From positions 248,001 to 312,000 of the forward strand of contig NZ_JAFBDZ010000004.1 in assembly GCF_016908495.1 (NCBI RefSeq): a DNA stretch of 64,000 bases, in the 5' to 3' direction. The stretch comes from Rossellomorea pakistanensis (GTDB lineage Bacteria > Bacillota > Bacilli > Bacillales > Bacillaceae_B). A model generated the notes under the pieces. The model saw nothing but the letters and a program-made list of their open reading frames with translations, did no database searches and had not been told where the DNA came from. Within the stretch, counting starts at the first letter, position 1. Each line of letters starts with the position of its first letter. The translations under genes and the position numbers were made by a program. Of the stretch, positions 45,495-54,312 are shown in pieces.

Positions 45495-46871
45495 CTAAAA
45501 AAGTAAAAAGTTATTTGGAGGAATATGATTTTTTCTACTGTTCAGTAAAGAAATACAATGAGCCAATCGTTCTACCCCTGGTTTAATTTGACTCTCGTTC
45601 ACTTGAGAGATGCATAATCGAAGGAGATTTTCCTTTTTATATTCTGGCAAAAACATTCTAGAGGCATCATCAACAAATACTCGCTGCTCGTTTAGCATAT
45701 GAACGACCTGTTTGGCTGTCACATTCTCGGGCAAACGGATGGATAGATAAAATCCTGAAGTCGGTTTTGAAAAATGAGTGTTAGCCGGCAGCAATAGTTC
45801 ACAGGCTTCTTGAAGGATTTGCATTTTAGTATAGTATACCTCTTTTATTTTTTTGAGATGGCTATTGAACATCCTACTTTTTAAATAGATTTCCAGCGCA
45901 CCTTGAGAAAGTGCTGAACTATTAAAATCCGAACTAAATTTATATCGTAGAAAATGGTTCATCATTATTGCAGGAAGAACGACAGCAGCAATTCTTAACC
46001 CTGGGAGGAAAACTTTCGAAAAGCTTTTAATATAAATCACTCTCCCGGAAGGATCAAAAGAAAATAAAGGATCTGATTTTGCATTTGGGTCAAGGTCTCC
46101 TAAAAAATCATCTTCCACTATATATACATCGTATTTTTCAGCTAACTCCACAATTTTTTTCTTTTCGCGATTCGAGTAACAATGTCCAAGTGGATTGTGA
46201 AATCTCGGGATTATATAGAAAAATTTTATATCATTATTTCGAAAAATGTATTCCAGACGATCAAGATCAATACCTTCCATCGATAACTCAATTCCAAAAG
46301 TAGTCGCTTGTTGTAAATGGATCGACTCAATGAATCCGAAATAAGTAGGCTGCTCAATTAAAATATTGTTTTTGCCATTCGGAAACGGCATAGAAGCTAA
46401 TATATTCAGGGCTTGCTGCGAGCCAGAAACAACGACTACTCTTTCAAGTTGTGTAAACACCTGTAGATTCTGCAAATATTTCACTACCTGTACTCGTAAT
46501 GAGTAAAGCCCTTGTTGATCAGAGTATGTAAAAAGCTCTTCCTTATATTGTTCAATTGCTTGATTTATACAATGTTGAAATTCAATATAAGGCATAACAT
46601 TTTTATCTGGGCCAGCAGACAAGAAATCAATCACTTCATTTTCATTCGTCGCATTTTGAAATTCATTCACAACAAAGTAGCCGCTTTTAGGAACAGAATA
46701 AATTAAATGCTCTTTTTCTAGTTCTTCGTATGCTTTGATGACCGTATTTTTGCTGCATGAAAAATGCTCAGACAGCTGACGAACAGAAGGGAGTTTACTC
46801 CCTGCAATAAGCGACCCATCCGCTAGCCGACGCTTCATTTCTTCCATTATCTCAGTATATTTTGATCTCAT
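45495..46871 (-). CDS. MocR-type regulator (GntR HTH fused to aminotransferase)
   Basis: 458 residues from the ATG at 46871, with AGGGGG 9 nt upstream; the ATG at 46889 overlaps that site. Residues about 1-70 are a GntR winged helix (GSKLPSVRQLSEHFSCSKNT). The rest is an aminotransferase class I fold with YIVEDDFLGDL and the PLP lysine in VIYIKSFSKVFLPGLRIA. MocR proteins use PLP to sense metabolites and regulate divergent genes. The divergent gene here is an EamA transporter, and a perfect palindrome lies between them. Confidence 0.88.
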   Translation of the reverse strand: MRSKYTEIMEEMKRRLADGSLIAGSKLPSVRQLSEHFSCSKNTVIKAYEELEKEHLIYSVPKSGYFVVNEFQNATNENEVIDFLSAGPDKNVMPYIEFQHCINQAIEQYKEELFTYSDQQGLYSLRVQVVKYLQNLQVFTQLERVVVVSGSQQALNILASMPFPNGKNNILIEQPTYFGFIESIHLQQATTFGIELSMEGIDLDRLEYIFRNNDIKFFYIIPRFHNPLGHCYSNREKKKIVELAEKYDVYIVEDDFLGDLDPNAKSDPLFSFDPSGRVIYIKSFSKVFLPGLRIAAVVLPAIMMNHFLRYKFSSDFNSSALSQGALEIYLKSRMFNSHLKKIKEVYYTKMQILQEACELLLPANTHFSKPTSGFYLSIRLPENVTAKQVVHMLNEQRVFVDDASRMFLPEYKKENLLRLCISQVNESQIKPGVERLAHCISLLNSRKNHIPPNNFLLF

Positions 46872-46887
46872 ACATGAATCCCCCTTC

Positions 46888-46998
46888 ATCTGTACCGGTA
46901 CAGATGGGTAAAAAACTGGTTTATTTTTATCGTGTGTACCTATTAATATTTTAATTATATCAAACTGTTTTTTTAAGAAATGCAGAAAACGGTACAGA
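46888..46998. promoter_or_regulatory. MocR palindrome and half-site
   Basis: ATCTGTACCGGTACAGAT (46888-46905) is a perfect 18-bp palindrome just upstream of the regulator start. Its half CGGTACAGAT recurs at 46989-46998, directly before TATAAT (46999-47004), which fits the -10 of the divergent transporter. The weak -35 there suits an activated promoter. Confidence 0.6.
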
Positions 46999-47030
46999 TA
47001 TAATTCGAAGTAAAAAGGCGGTAGGACAAG

Positions 47031-47972
47031 ATGCAGACAGAAACCAGAGAGAAATTTGGATTATTGTTGGGATTAGTAGGTGTTATTTGCTTTAGCTTAA
47101 CGCTCCCTTCTACAAGTATAGCAGTAGAGTATTTTGGGACCACGGTCGTTGGCTTAGGAAGAACCGTTGTTGCCGCTATTTTAGTGGCTGTTGTCTTAAT
47201 TGTTCGAAGAGAAAAACTCCCTTCTCCCCGCCAATTTAAAAGTTTACTGGTTGTTGCTTGTGGTGCCGTTTTAGGATTTCCACTCCTCACTTCTAAGGCA
47301 ATGGAATCCTTGCCTGTTTCTCATGGAGCTGTGGAATTAGCTCTGTTACCATTAGCTACAGCCGGATTTGCAATGTTTATAGCTGGTGAAGTCCCTTCTC
47401 TCAAATTCTGGATTTCAAGTATCATCGGCTCTTTAGCTGTTATGGTGTATGCCCTTCATCTAGGGTTCGGTCAATTACAATTTGCCGATTTAGCTTTACT
47501 AGCTGCCGTGATGATACTTGGACTTAGTTACGCAGAAGGGGGGAAATTAGCAAAAGAATTAGGCAGCTGGCAAGTCATTGCTTGGGCGATTATGATCGGT
47601 GCCCCATTCTTCATTATTCCAGTTGGGCTAAACCTTACAACTGAAATGCTCCATGCCCCTTTACAAGCTTGGGTCAGTTTTATTTATCTCGCAGTTGTTA
47701 GTCAATTTCTAGCCTATGTTGCTTGGTATAGCGGAATGGCTATGGGCGGAATAGCAAAAGTTAGTCAGATTCAATACCTACAACCATTTTTGATGATCCT
47801 ATTTGCAACAGTTTTCCTCGATGAATCGATCACATTTTTCACTCTTGTAATAGCAGTGGTTGTTGTTTTTTCTGTTATATTAGGCAAAAATGCTGCCGTT
47901 ACAAAGAAAGGATCACGATTAGAGAAAACCGGAGAATGTGAAATCATTAAATATGAAAACAATGAACAGTAA
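47031..47972 (+). CDS. EamA/DMT-family transporter
   Basis: 313 residues with 10 predicted helices in two EamA repeats (first repeat from about residue 9, second from about 150; the latter opens ILGLSYAEGGKLAKEL). It probably exports an amino acid or related metabolite. It is divergent from the MocR gene and likely its regulatory target. The C-terminal 20 residues are charged and cytoplasmic. A terminator follows. Confidence 0.85.
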   Translation: MQTETREKFGLLLGLVGVICFSLTLPSTSIAVEYFGTTVVGLGRTVVAAILVAVVLIVRREKLPSPRQFKSLLVVACGAVLGFPLLTSKAMESLPVSHGAVELALLPLATAGFAMFIAGEVPSLKFWISSIIGSLAVMVYALHLGFGQLQFADLALLAAVMILGLSYAEGGKLAKELGSWQVIAWAIMIGAPFFIIPVGLNLTTEMLHAPLQAWVSFIYLAVVSQFLAYVAWYSGMAMGGIAKVSQIQYLQPFLMILFATVFLDESITFFTLVIAVVVVFSVILGKNAAVTKKGSRLEKTGECEIIKYENNEQ

Positions 47973-48017
47973 AGTTAATACTCTTTCAATGTATGAGGTG
48001 AAAACCCGTCCGTTTTG

Positions 48018-48048
48018 AGCATTTCTTTTTCATGAGGAATGCTTTTTA
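48018..48048 (+). terminator. Intrinsic terminator after the EamA gene
   Basis: AGCATTTC (48018-48025) pairs with GGAATGCT (48036-48043), followed by T5. Confidence 0.7.
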
Positions 48049-48169
48049 TCTTTGTCTAAATCATCACATGTTAACAACAAAAATATTATTAAAATAAATA
48101 AAAATTTATTGCAAAACGATAAATTATAGATTAATATCAATATGACAATAAATAAGTGAGGTGCTTTTT

Positions 48170-48646
48170 ATGAAACATGGTTCAACACTCTTTTTAAAGA
48201 TAGCTGTTTTTCTTATTGGAACTCCGGTTCTTGCTTTGTGTATATATGGGTTGCCCTGGTTAGCTAATCATCCAGTAAATCCAGATTATGCCTATATACT
48301 CTATCCCATTGTAATAGGTATGTATGTATCGGCGATCCCGTTTTACATTGCATTGTACCAGGCTTTTAGACTTTTAATCTATATTGACAAGAACAAAGCT
48401 TTCTCTGAATTGTCTGTTAAAGCTCTAAAGAAGATCAAATTATGTGCCATGACCATCAGTGGTTTATATTTGGTCATGCTGCCATTTGTGTATCTCGTAG
48501 CAGAGAAAGACGATGCCCCAGGTCTCATCATAATCGGAATGGTCCCTATCTTTGCTTCAATGGTAATCGCAGTATTCGCTGCTGTTCTTCAAAGACTTTT
48601 ACAAGAAGCGATGGATATAAAATCAGAAAATGACTTAACGGTCTGA
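48170..48646 (+). CDS. yoaS: DUF2975 membrane protein (YoaS-like)
   Basis: 158 residues from the ATG at 48170, with GAGGTG 8 nt upstream. Four transmembrane helices (about 5-27, 45-68, 95-118, 125-148), with YLVAEKDDAPGLIIIGMVPI between the last two. The family is usually encoded next to a small XRE regulator, as here (yozG-like gene 10 bp downstream). Function is unknown. Confidence 0.8.
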   Translation: MKHGSTLFLKIAVFLIGTPVLALCIYGLPWLANHPVNPDYAYILYPIVIGMYVSAIPFYIALYQAFRLLIYIDKNKAFSELSVKALKKIKLCAMTISGLYLVMLPFVYLVAEKDDAPGLIIIGMVPIFASMVIAVFAAVLQRLLQEAMDIKSENDLTV

Positions 48647-48656
48647 GGTGATGAAT

Positions 48657-48878
48657 ATGGCAATAATAATCAATATTGATGTGATGCTGGCTAAAAGGAA
48701 AATGAGTGTAACAGAACTTTCGGAGAGGGTTGGAATCACAATGGCTAACCTTTCGATATTGAAAAACGGGAAGGCTAAAGCGATTCGGTTATCCACTTTA
48801 GAGGCGATTTGTAAGGCTTTAGAGTGTCAGCCTGGAGATCTTTTAGAATATCGAAGGGATGAAGACACCCAAGATTAA
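48657..48878 (+). CDS. yozG: Small XRE-family regulator (YozG-like)
   Basis: 73 residues; the ATG at 48657 has best spacing to GAGGTG, although earlier starts exist at 48648 and 48651. It is a single HTH_26 domain: INIDVMLAKRKMSVTELSE, VGITMANLSILKNGKAKAIR, ICKALECQPGDLLEY. It is always paired with DUF2975 genes and probably regulates its own operon. Confidence 0.85.
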   Translation: MAIIINIDVMLAKRKMSVTELSERVGITMANLSILKNGKAKAIRLSTLEAICKALECQPGDLLEYRRDEDTQD

Positions 48879-48919
48879 TGAAGTAGGAATATTTAACATT
48901 GGAAGGAGAGGCACAATTC

Positions 48920-49711
48920 ATGAGAGCACTAAAACCACTCGTTCATTTTGGTTGGGAGCAGGCCCTATCCTGTTTGTTTCCTGTCGTGATTTTTGCCTCT
49001 TTGGCTTTAACACAAATCGTGCCACTTCCCTTCCTGCCTCGTTATGACTGGCTGCTCATCATCTGCCTTCTGATGCAGTGGTGGATGGTGCGTTCTGGGC
49101 TTGAAACACGGGACGAACTAAAGGTGATCACATTGTTCCACCTTATTGGGCTTGCTCTTGAACTTTTTAAGGTCCATATGGGCTCATGGTCTTATCCAGA
49201 GGAAGGATATTCCAAATTTTTTGGAGTGCCTTTGTATAGCGGATTCATGTACGCAAGTGTAGCGAGTTATCTTTGTCAGGCGTGGAGAAGGCTTAAGGTT
49301 GAGCTGGTAAAGTGGCCGCCGTTTTTGGTCGTTGTCCCTCTTGCAGCTGCGATTTATTTGAATTTTTTCACCCACCATTATTGGATTGACGTCCGATGGT
49401 GGTTATCTGGACTTGTCATGATCGTCTTTTGGCCATCATGGGTCACATACGAGGTTAATGGAACTCGTTATCGTATGCCACTCGCACTTTCTTTTGTGCT
49501 CATTGGATTTTTTATATGGATAGCCGAAAATATCGCAACGTTCTTTGGCGCTTGGGAATATCCAAACCAAACCGATGCCTGGAGTCTCGTTCATCTAGGA
49601 AAGGTGAGTTCATGGCTCTTATTAGTGATTGTTAGCTTTCTTATTGTAGCGACGTTAAAGCAGGTTAAGGGGAAAAATTCCACTAGGATAGGTACTAGTC
49701 CATTTTTATAA
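48920..49711 (+). CDS. yoaT: DUF817 membrane protein (YoaT-like)
   Basis: 263 residues from the ATG at 48920 (AAGGAGAGG upstream). Seven or eight hydrophobic helices with Trp-rich conserved segments FKVHMGSWSYPEEGYSKFFG and ENIATFFGAWEYPNQTDAW, hallmarks of DUF817. It follows the yoaS-yozG pair, the same order as in B. subtilis. No molecular function is known. Confidence 0.82.
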   Translation: MRALKPLVHFGWEQALSCLFPVVIFASLALTQIVPLPFLPRYDWLLIICLLMQWWMVRSGLETRDELKVITLFHLIGLALELFKVHMGSWSYPEEGYSKFFGVPLYSGFMYASVASYLCQAWRRLKVELVKWPPFLVVVPLAAAIYLNFFTHHYWIDVRWWLSGLVMIVFWPSWVTYEVNGTRYRMPLALSFVLIGFFIWIAENIATFFGAWEYPNQTDAWSLVHLGKVSSWLLLVIVSFLIVATLKQVKGKNSTRIGTSPFL

Positions 49712-49820
49712 CTATTAAGAACCCTCTTTTAAAAAAGTCGGATCCTTAGCATTAGTAAGAATTCGATTTAACTATCGGGCAGGGATAGTTTAATAAAACC
49801 TTTTTACTTTTACACATCAA

Positions 49821-49852
49821 AACAGACAGAAATTTTATTTTTCCTGTCTGTT
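49821..49852 (-). terminator. Hairpin after the metallo-hydrolase gene
   Basis: AACAGACAG (49821-49829) pairs with CTGTCTGTT (49844-49852). On the minus strand it follows the stop at 49860 directly and ends in T4. Confidence 0.6.
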
Positions 49853-49859
49853 CTGATTC

Positions 49860-50621
49860 CTAAAATGAGTAAGATTCTCCGTCATCTGGCACTAAAACAT
49901 TAGAGGAGATTCCTTTTTCATGAATAAATCTTTTTAATTCTTCCCTTGATAATGTCCAATGATTTACAGCTTCCATATGGCTTGCCATAATTTTTGCATG
50001 AGGGGCAGCCTTATACACTTCATACACATCCTCTTTCCCCATTACGAGAGAACCGCCTTCTAGGAATTGATTATCACCAGCATTTACAACAATGATTGCT
50101 GGTTTGTGTGTTTCGATTACTTCATGAATAGCTTCATACCAAACAGTATCTCCAGCTATATATAAAGTTTTTTCAGTTGGGTGTTTGAAAACAACGCCAC
50201 ACACTCGGCCCGCAATGTTTACTATTTCTCCTCTCCCATGCTCGCCTTTTGTTTTAACTAATTGGATATCCTCAAAGATAGTATCTTCCTTTAAAACCTC
50301 TACATTTTGAAAACCATCATTTTGAACTACTTTAGCATCTTCTTCATTTTGTACAAACATTTTTATCTCTTTTGGCAGTGCCTCTTTGGCAGCATCATCA
50401 TAGTGATCTAAGTGTAAATGAGTTACAATGACAGCATCTACATTATTCCTAATAACGTCAATGGAGGTTGGTAAGCTGACTAAAGGATTATTTTGATCTT
50501 GTCTTAATGAATTGGGAAAGGGCGGGTAAGTACCTTTCTCAGCTAAAAATGGATCTATTAAAAACTTCTTCCCTGCATATTGGACAACGATTGTTGCATT
50601 TCGAATTTGTTGTATATTCAT
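49860..50621 (-). CDS. Metallo-beta-lactamase-fold hydrolase
   Basis: 253 residues from the ATG at 50621 (9 nt after AGGAG); an ATG two codons earlier is also possible. The metal site THLHLDHYD is clear, with further ligands in GEHGRGE, IAGDTVW and ASHMEAVNHW. It resembles UlaG-like or RomA-like hydrolases (MBL_2). The substrate is unknown. It is divergent from an Lrp-family gene that may control it. Confidence 0.85.
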   Translation of the reverse strand: MNIQQIRNATIVVQYAGKKFLIDPFLAEKGTYPPFPNSLRQDQNNPLVSLPTSIDVIRNNVDAVIVTHLHLDHYDDAAKEALPKEIKMFVQNEEDAKVVQNDGFQNVEVLKEDTIFEDIQLVKTKGEHGRGEIVNIAGRVCGVVFKHPTEKTLYIAGDTVWYEAIHEVIETHKPAIIVVNAGDNQFLEGGSLVMGKEDVYEVYKAAPHAKIMASHMEAVNHWTLSREELKRFIHEKGISSNVLVPDDGESYSF

Positions 50622-50739
50622 ATTCATGAGCTCCTTTTCTTTACTGTACATCTAATTTATAATAGGACCACTTTTGAGATACATAGATAAAATCAAGTCT
50701 TTTTGCCGTTTCACTTGATTATTGAAAGGATTTGAATAA

Positions 50740-51150
50740 ATGTTAGATAGCACGGATATGCGAATCATAGATGAACTTTCCAAAAACAGTCGGATCACGA
50801 TGAAGGAATTAGGTGAAAAGGTCCATTTGACTGGGCAGGCTGCTTCAGCCAGGGTTGCGAAGTTAGAGGATAATGGGATTATTGAAGGGTATACCATTCA
50901 AATCAATCAAGAAAAAATGGGGTATTCGGTTCACGCAATGATCCATATTTTCACAAAAGCCACAAATCATCAACCTTATCTGTCTTACTTAAAAAAACAA
51001 GAACAATACGTCATAAACAACTACAAAATCAGCGGAGAAAGTTGTTACCTTCTCGAATGCAAATTTCCATCCAATGAAATAGTAGATGAATTTTTGACAA
51101 GCTTAAGCAATTATGTGAGCTATAAATTATCGATTGTTATTAATAAATAG
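50740..51150 (+). CDS. Lrp/AsnC-family transcriptional regulator
   Basis: 136 residues. LDSTDMRIIDELSKNSRITM, then LGEKVHLTGQAASARVAKLED form the HTH; a short RAM domain (YKISGESCYLLECKF) follows. It is divergent from the metallo-hydrolase gene with a 118-bp spacer, so it probably regulates that gene. It is distinct from the Lrp gene at 43111. Confidence 0.87.
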   Translation: MLDSTDMRIIDELSKNSRITMKELGEKVHLTGQAASARVAKLEDNGIIEGYTIQINQEKMGYSVHAMIHIFTKATNHQPYLSYLKKQEQYVINNYKISGESCYLLECKFPSNEIVDEFLTSLSNYVSYKLSIVINK

Positions 51151-51234
51151 TACATCTAAAGCAATCAATCATTGTGAATAAATCCACTTAAACTAACTGG
51201 TGCTATCATAGAATAAGCTTTTATAAATTATGGA

Positions 51235-51266
51235 GATCAGAGGCTCGAAGCCACGGATCTTTTTCT
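51235..51266 (+). terminator. Terminator-like hairpin after the Lrp gene
   Basis: AGATC and GGCT (51235-51246) pair with AGCC and GATCT (about 51250-51261) around a 3x3 internal loop, followed by T5. It lies 85 bp after the stop. Confidence 0.45.
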
Positions 51267-51371
51267 AATTTCGCCAGCTAAGAATACCTTGATATAAAAG
51301 CAATCCATTTAATTTGGATTTTGTACTTAAAAATAGAACCCGGCATTCTTCTAACTATTTATTTTTAACCA

Positions 51372-51400
51372 TTGACAGATCACGATTTCAGTTTTATTAT
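51372..51400 (+). promoter_or_regulatory. Sigma-A promoter of the fusion transporter gene
   Basis: TTGACA (51372-51377) and TATTAT (51395-51400) with 17-nt spacing. The predicted start near 51407 gives a 125-nt leader that contains a terminator. Confidence 0.7.
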
Positions 51401-51406
51401 TTCAAT

Positions 51407-51531
51407 AATAAATATTTCCATATTAAAATCCTTTTGGAACTGTGGATTTTTCTAGAGCTTACTCTATTTTCGCCACACAACTGTCTTAAGACAGTTGTGT
51501 GTTTTTTTATGTGAAGGAAAGGAGGATTAGA
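51407..51531 (+). promoter_or_regulatory. Leader with intrinsic terminator, candidate attenuator
   Basis: Inside the leader a perfect 28-bp palindrome (51474-51501, arms around ACAACTGTCTTAAGACAGTT) is followed by T7 (51502-51508), ending 23 nt before the ATG. Upstream, AAAATCC (51425-51431) and GGATTTT (51444-51450) form a first hairpin whose loop has AACTGT (51438-51443). That loop could pair with ACAGTT (51491-51496) and open the terminator. This is a transcription-attenuation layout; no known riboswitch class was recognised. Confidence 0.5.
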
Positions 51532-53625
51532 ATGAAGACATGGCATTATGCACTCATCGTTTTCCTAGGCGGATGCTGTTTTGGAGTGTTATCAACATTT
51601 GTAAAGATTGCATACGCCGCTGGTTACTCAATGGCAGAAGTAACCGGAAGTCAATTTATCCTTGGAACGTTGCTTTTATGGGTGGTTGTTCTTTTTACTA
51701 GAAAGAATAAAATGAAATTATCTCTAGTCCTGAAGATTCTAGTATCTGGATTCCCTATGGGCTTAACAGGTGTGTTTTATTATAAGGCGTTACAAACACT
51801 TGATGCTTCCTTGGCCATTATCTTTTTATTTCAATTTGTTTGGATTGGCACCCTCATGGAATGGATCCTCTATCGAAAAAAACCAACGAGGGGAAAAGTC
51901 GTTTCGATAGTGATTCTTCTGTTCGGATCCGTTCTAGCCGCTGGTCTTTTTGGAGATGGTGTGAAGTCTTTATCATTTGAAGGTGCCATTTGGGGATTCC
52001 TTGCCGCTATAACGTTCTCAACCTTTATTCTTGTTAGCAGCATAGTCGGAAAAAATGTTCCCCCTATACTAAAAAGTGCTCTTTTTTCAACAGGAGGTTC
52101 GATTATTGTTCTTCTTTTATTTCCTCCTGTGTTTCTATTGGATTTCCCTACCCTCGTGGGAGTATCGCAATTTGGTTTATTTCTAAGGTTATTTGGGGTT
52201 GCTTTACCACCGTTGTTATTTTCCATCGGGATGCCACATGTTGGGCCGGGACTTGGCACGATATTATCGGCTTCCGAGCTTCCTGTTGCTGTTCTCATGT
52301 CCGCTTTGATCTTGGCTGAAAACATTAGCATTTGGCAGTGGATTGGAGTTATTTTGATTATAGGGGGGATTATTATGGGCAATTTAAATCGATCAATAGG
52401 TAAACGAACGTCCTCCTCATCACGCACCACCACGATCCTTCTTATACTCGGGATTGTCTTGGTTGCCGCGAATTTGCGTCCTGCTCTGACATCTGTAGGA
52501 CCATTAATTGGAGACATCCGTACGGATATGGGGTTATCCAATGTGCAAGCAGGATTGATCACAACCATTCCGCTCATTGGATTTGCAGGTTTGTCCATTC
52601 TTGCACCAAGGCTGGGGCGGCGGTTTGGGAATGAAATCATGCTGTTTGCCGGATTAATCGCTTTAACAATAGGAACCTTAATGCGTTTTATTCCTTCTAT
52701 CGTGATGTTATTCATGGGTACAGCTCTGCTTGGCCTTGCGATTGCCGTCTGTAACGTGTTGTTGCCTGGGCTAATCAAGCATAAATTCCCCGGTAAAGTA
52801 GGTATGATGACGGGGATTTACTCAACTTCTATGGGCGTTTTCGCAGGTCTTGCGGCGGGTATTAGCGTTCCACTTACGAATAGTTTAAATTGGAATGGTT
52901 CTCTTGCCGTTTGGGCAATATTGGGGGTCATTGCTGTTGTCATTTGGATTCCTCAAATTCTCAATAAAGGAGATTCCAAAGGACAAGTAACGAAAGTAAA
53001 GATGGGCGGAATGTGGCGTTCACCGCTGGCCTGGCAGGTGACTTCATTTATGGGATTCACATCGTTAGCTTTTTACATCACTGTGGCTTGGCTTCCGGAA
53101 ATTCTCATTGATCAGGGTTTAAGTGTCGCCACTGCCGGATGGATGCTGTCACTGGCACAGCTTGCGGCGCTTCCTGCTTCGTTTCTCATCCCCCTTCTCG
53201 CTGATCGCTACCCTGATCAGAGGGTGTTCGTTGGGATGATTAGTATTCTTTATGTCACCGGGTTAGTAGGGTTATTCAATAGTTCCATCGGATGGGCTGC
53301 GCTATGGGTGGTGTGTATCGGACTCGCCCAAGGAGCCAGCTTCAGTCTCGCCCTCACCTTTCTTGGTTTACGGGCGAGCACCCCTGAACATGTCGGGGAA
53401 CTATCAGGCATGGCCCAATCTCTCGGCTATTCACTTGCGGCCATTGGACCGATGCTGTTCGGATACCTTCGTGACTTTACCCATTCGTGGACGGTTCCTT
53501 TGATGATCCTTTTTGCCGCTGTCTTGTTTCAGTTTTTTACTGGGCTTTTAGCTGGAAGGGATTTGTACGTGGTACCGGATGGGGAACGACAGAAAGAGAT
53601 GTATCCAGCAAAGAAGGTTTTATGA
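51532..53625 (+). CDS. Fusion transporter: EamA/DMT domain joined to CynX/NimT-type MFS domain
   Basis: 697 residues from the ATG at 51532 (AAAGGAGG 6 nt upstream). Residues about 1-290 are a 10-helix EamA exporter ending IGVILIIGGIIMGNLNRS. After a short Ser/Arg linker, residues about 305-697 are a complete 12-helix MFS protein starting LLILGIVLVAANLRPALTSV, the signature of the CynX/NimT/YycB family. No stop or internal ribosome site separates them. Each half is normally an independent transporter, so this is a natural fusion; related substrates or a coupled function are possible. Confidence 0.85.
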   Translation: MKTWHYALIVFLGGCCFGVLSTFVKIAYAAGYSMAEVTGSQFILGTLLLWVVVLFTRKNKMKLSLVLKILVSGFPMGLTGVFYYKALQTLDASLAIIFLFQFVWIGTLMEWILYRKKPTRGKVVSIVILLFGSVLAAGLFGDGVKSLSFEGAIWGFLAAITFSTFILVSSIVGKNVPPILKSALFSTGGSIIVLLLFPPVFLLDFPTLVGVSQFGLFLRLFGVALPPLLFSIGMPHVGPGLGTILSASELPVAVLMSALILAENISIWQWIGVILIIGGIIMGNLNRSIGKRTSSSSRTTTILLILGIVLVAANLRPALTSVGPLIGDIRTDMGLSNVQAGLITTIPLIGFAGLSILAPRLGRRFGNEIMLFAGLIALTIGTLMRFIPSIVMLFMGTALLGLAIAVCNVLLPGLIKHKFPGKVGMMTGIYSTSMGVFAGLAAGISVPLTNSLNWNGSLAVWAILGVIAVVIWIPQILNKGDSKGQVTKVKMGGMWRSPLAWQVTSFMGFTSLAFYITVAWLPEILIDQGLSVATAGWMLSLAQLAALPASFLIPLLADRYPDQRVFVGMISILYVTGLVGLFNSSIGWAALWVVCIGLAQGASFSLALTFLGLRASTPEHVGELSGMAQSLGYSLAAIGPMLFGYLRDFTHSWTVPLMILFAAVLFQFFTGLLAGRDLYVVPDGERQKEMYPAKKVL

Positions 53626-53657
53626 TTTTGAGGTTTTAACGCAGATAACAGATGGTC

Positions 53658-53698
53658 AGCTTGTAGAGAAATGATCCATTTTTCTACAAGCTTTTTTA
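53658..53698 (+). terminator. Intrinsic terminator after the fusion transporter
   Basis: AGCTTGTAGA (53658-53667) pairs with TCTACAAGCT (53683-53692), followed by T6. Confidence 0.85.
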
Positions 53699-54130
53699 TT
53701 TCCCCAAGATCTTCATTTCAATCAAGCTATCAAGCCTACTTGTATTTTCTAACAACGTTCCGAGCTCTTTTTTATAAAGATCAGTAAAACCTTTGTTGAC
53801 ACGCCCACCCTTACACTATAGAGGAGCTGTGGACGTTCAATCAGCAGAAAATTCATACTGATAAGTTAGAAGAATCATTAATATATGACCTAATTTTACG
53901 TACTTTTTTATTTTATAAATGACAGAAGCATGACTAGTAATGCTTATTGAGTTTAAGAAAAGTTGGTATCCTGTCTATACTTTTACCAATAAACAAAATG
54001 ATTTCATAATGCTTTTTTTCATATGTATTATGGATGAAATAGTGTATAATTAAGCTAGTTGTACGTATAAGTAATGCTTACTCTTTTGCAGCAGACGAAA
54101 CTACCCACAATATAGGATGTTAAAAAGGAA
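53699..54130. other. Spacer with possible gene debris
   Basis: No intact gene. A minus-strand frame at about 53698-53808 reads FTDLYKKELGTLLENTSRLD and ends at a stop within the terminator, which looks like a lost gene's tail but matches no family I recognise. The rest is AT-rich with no clear promoter. Confidence 0.35.
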
Positions 54131-54208
54131 AAGTTGATAAAAAATGGGGTACAGCTTGGTGAACAGATATATTCTGAAAATGAAAACAGGTTTATAGAGG
54201 GGAACTAA
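54131..54208 (+). pseudogene. Possible GntR-family HTH relic
   Basis: 25 codons read KLIKNGVQLGEQIYSENE before diverging and stopping. This resembles the first helix and turn of GntR winged helices (LI.sG....G..I.SENEL). There is no start, no ribosome site and no continuation. It lies upstream of the yesL-like gene, where a sugar regulator would be expected. Confidence 0.3.
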
Positions 54209-54312
54209 CAAAATTCAGTTCTCTATCATCCAGAACTTGTTATATGGATTCCAATAAAAAATATCCTTAAGGAGCAACATGTTCAAAATGAATTCTATAA
54301 GGGGAACCTATT

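Noticed and set aside
51870..52778. Long minus-strand open frame (302 codons)
   Set aside because: It is antisense to the fusion transporter, has no ribosome site and an abnormal Pro/Ile/Arg-rich composition; it mirrors the codon pattern of the real gene.
53698..53808. Minus-strand tail-like frame (FTDLYKKELGTLLENTSRLD)
   Set aside because: It looks like the end of a lost regulator but no family could be assigned and no start exists; mentioned only in the spacer entry.
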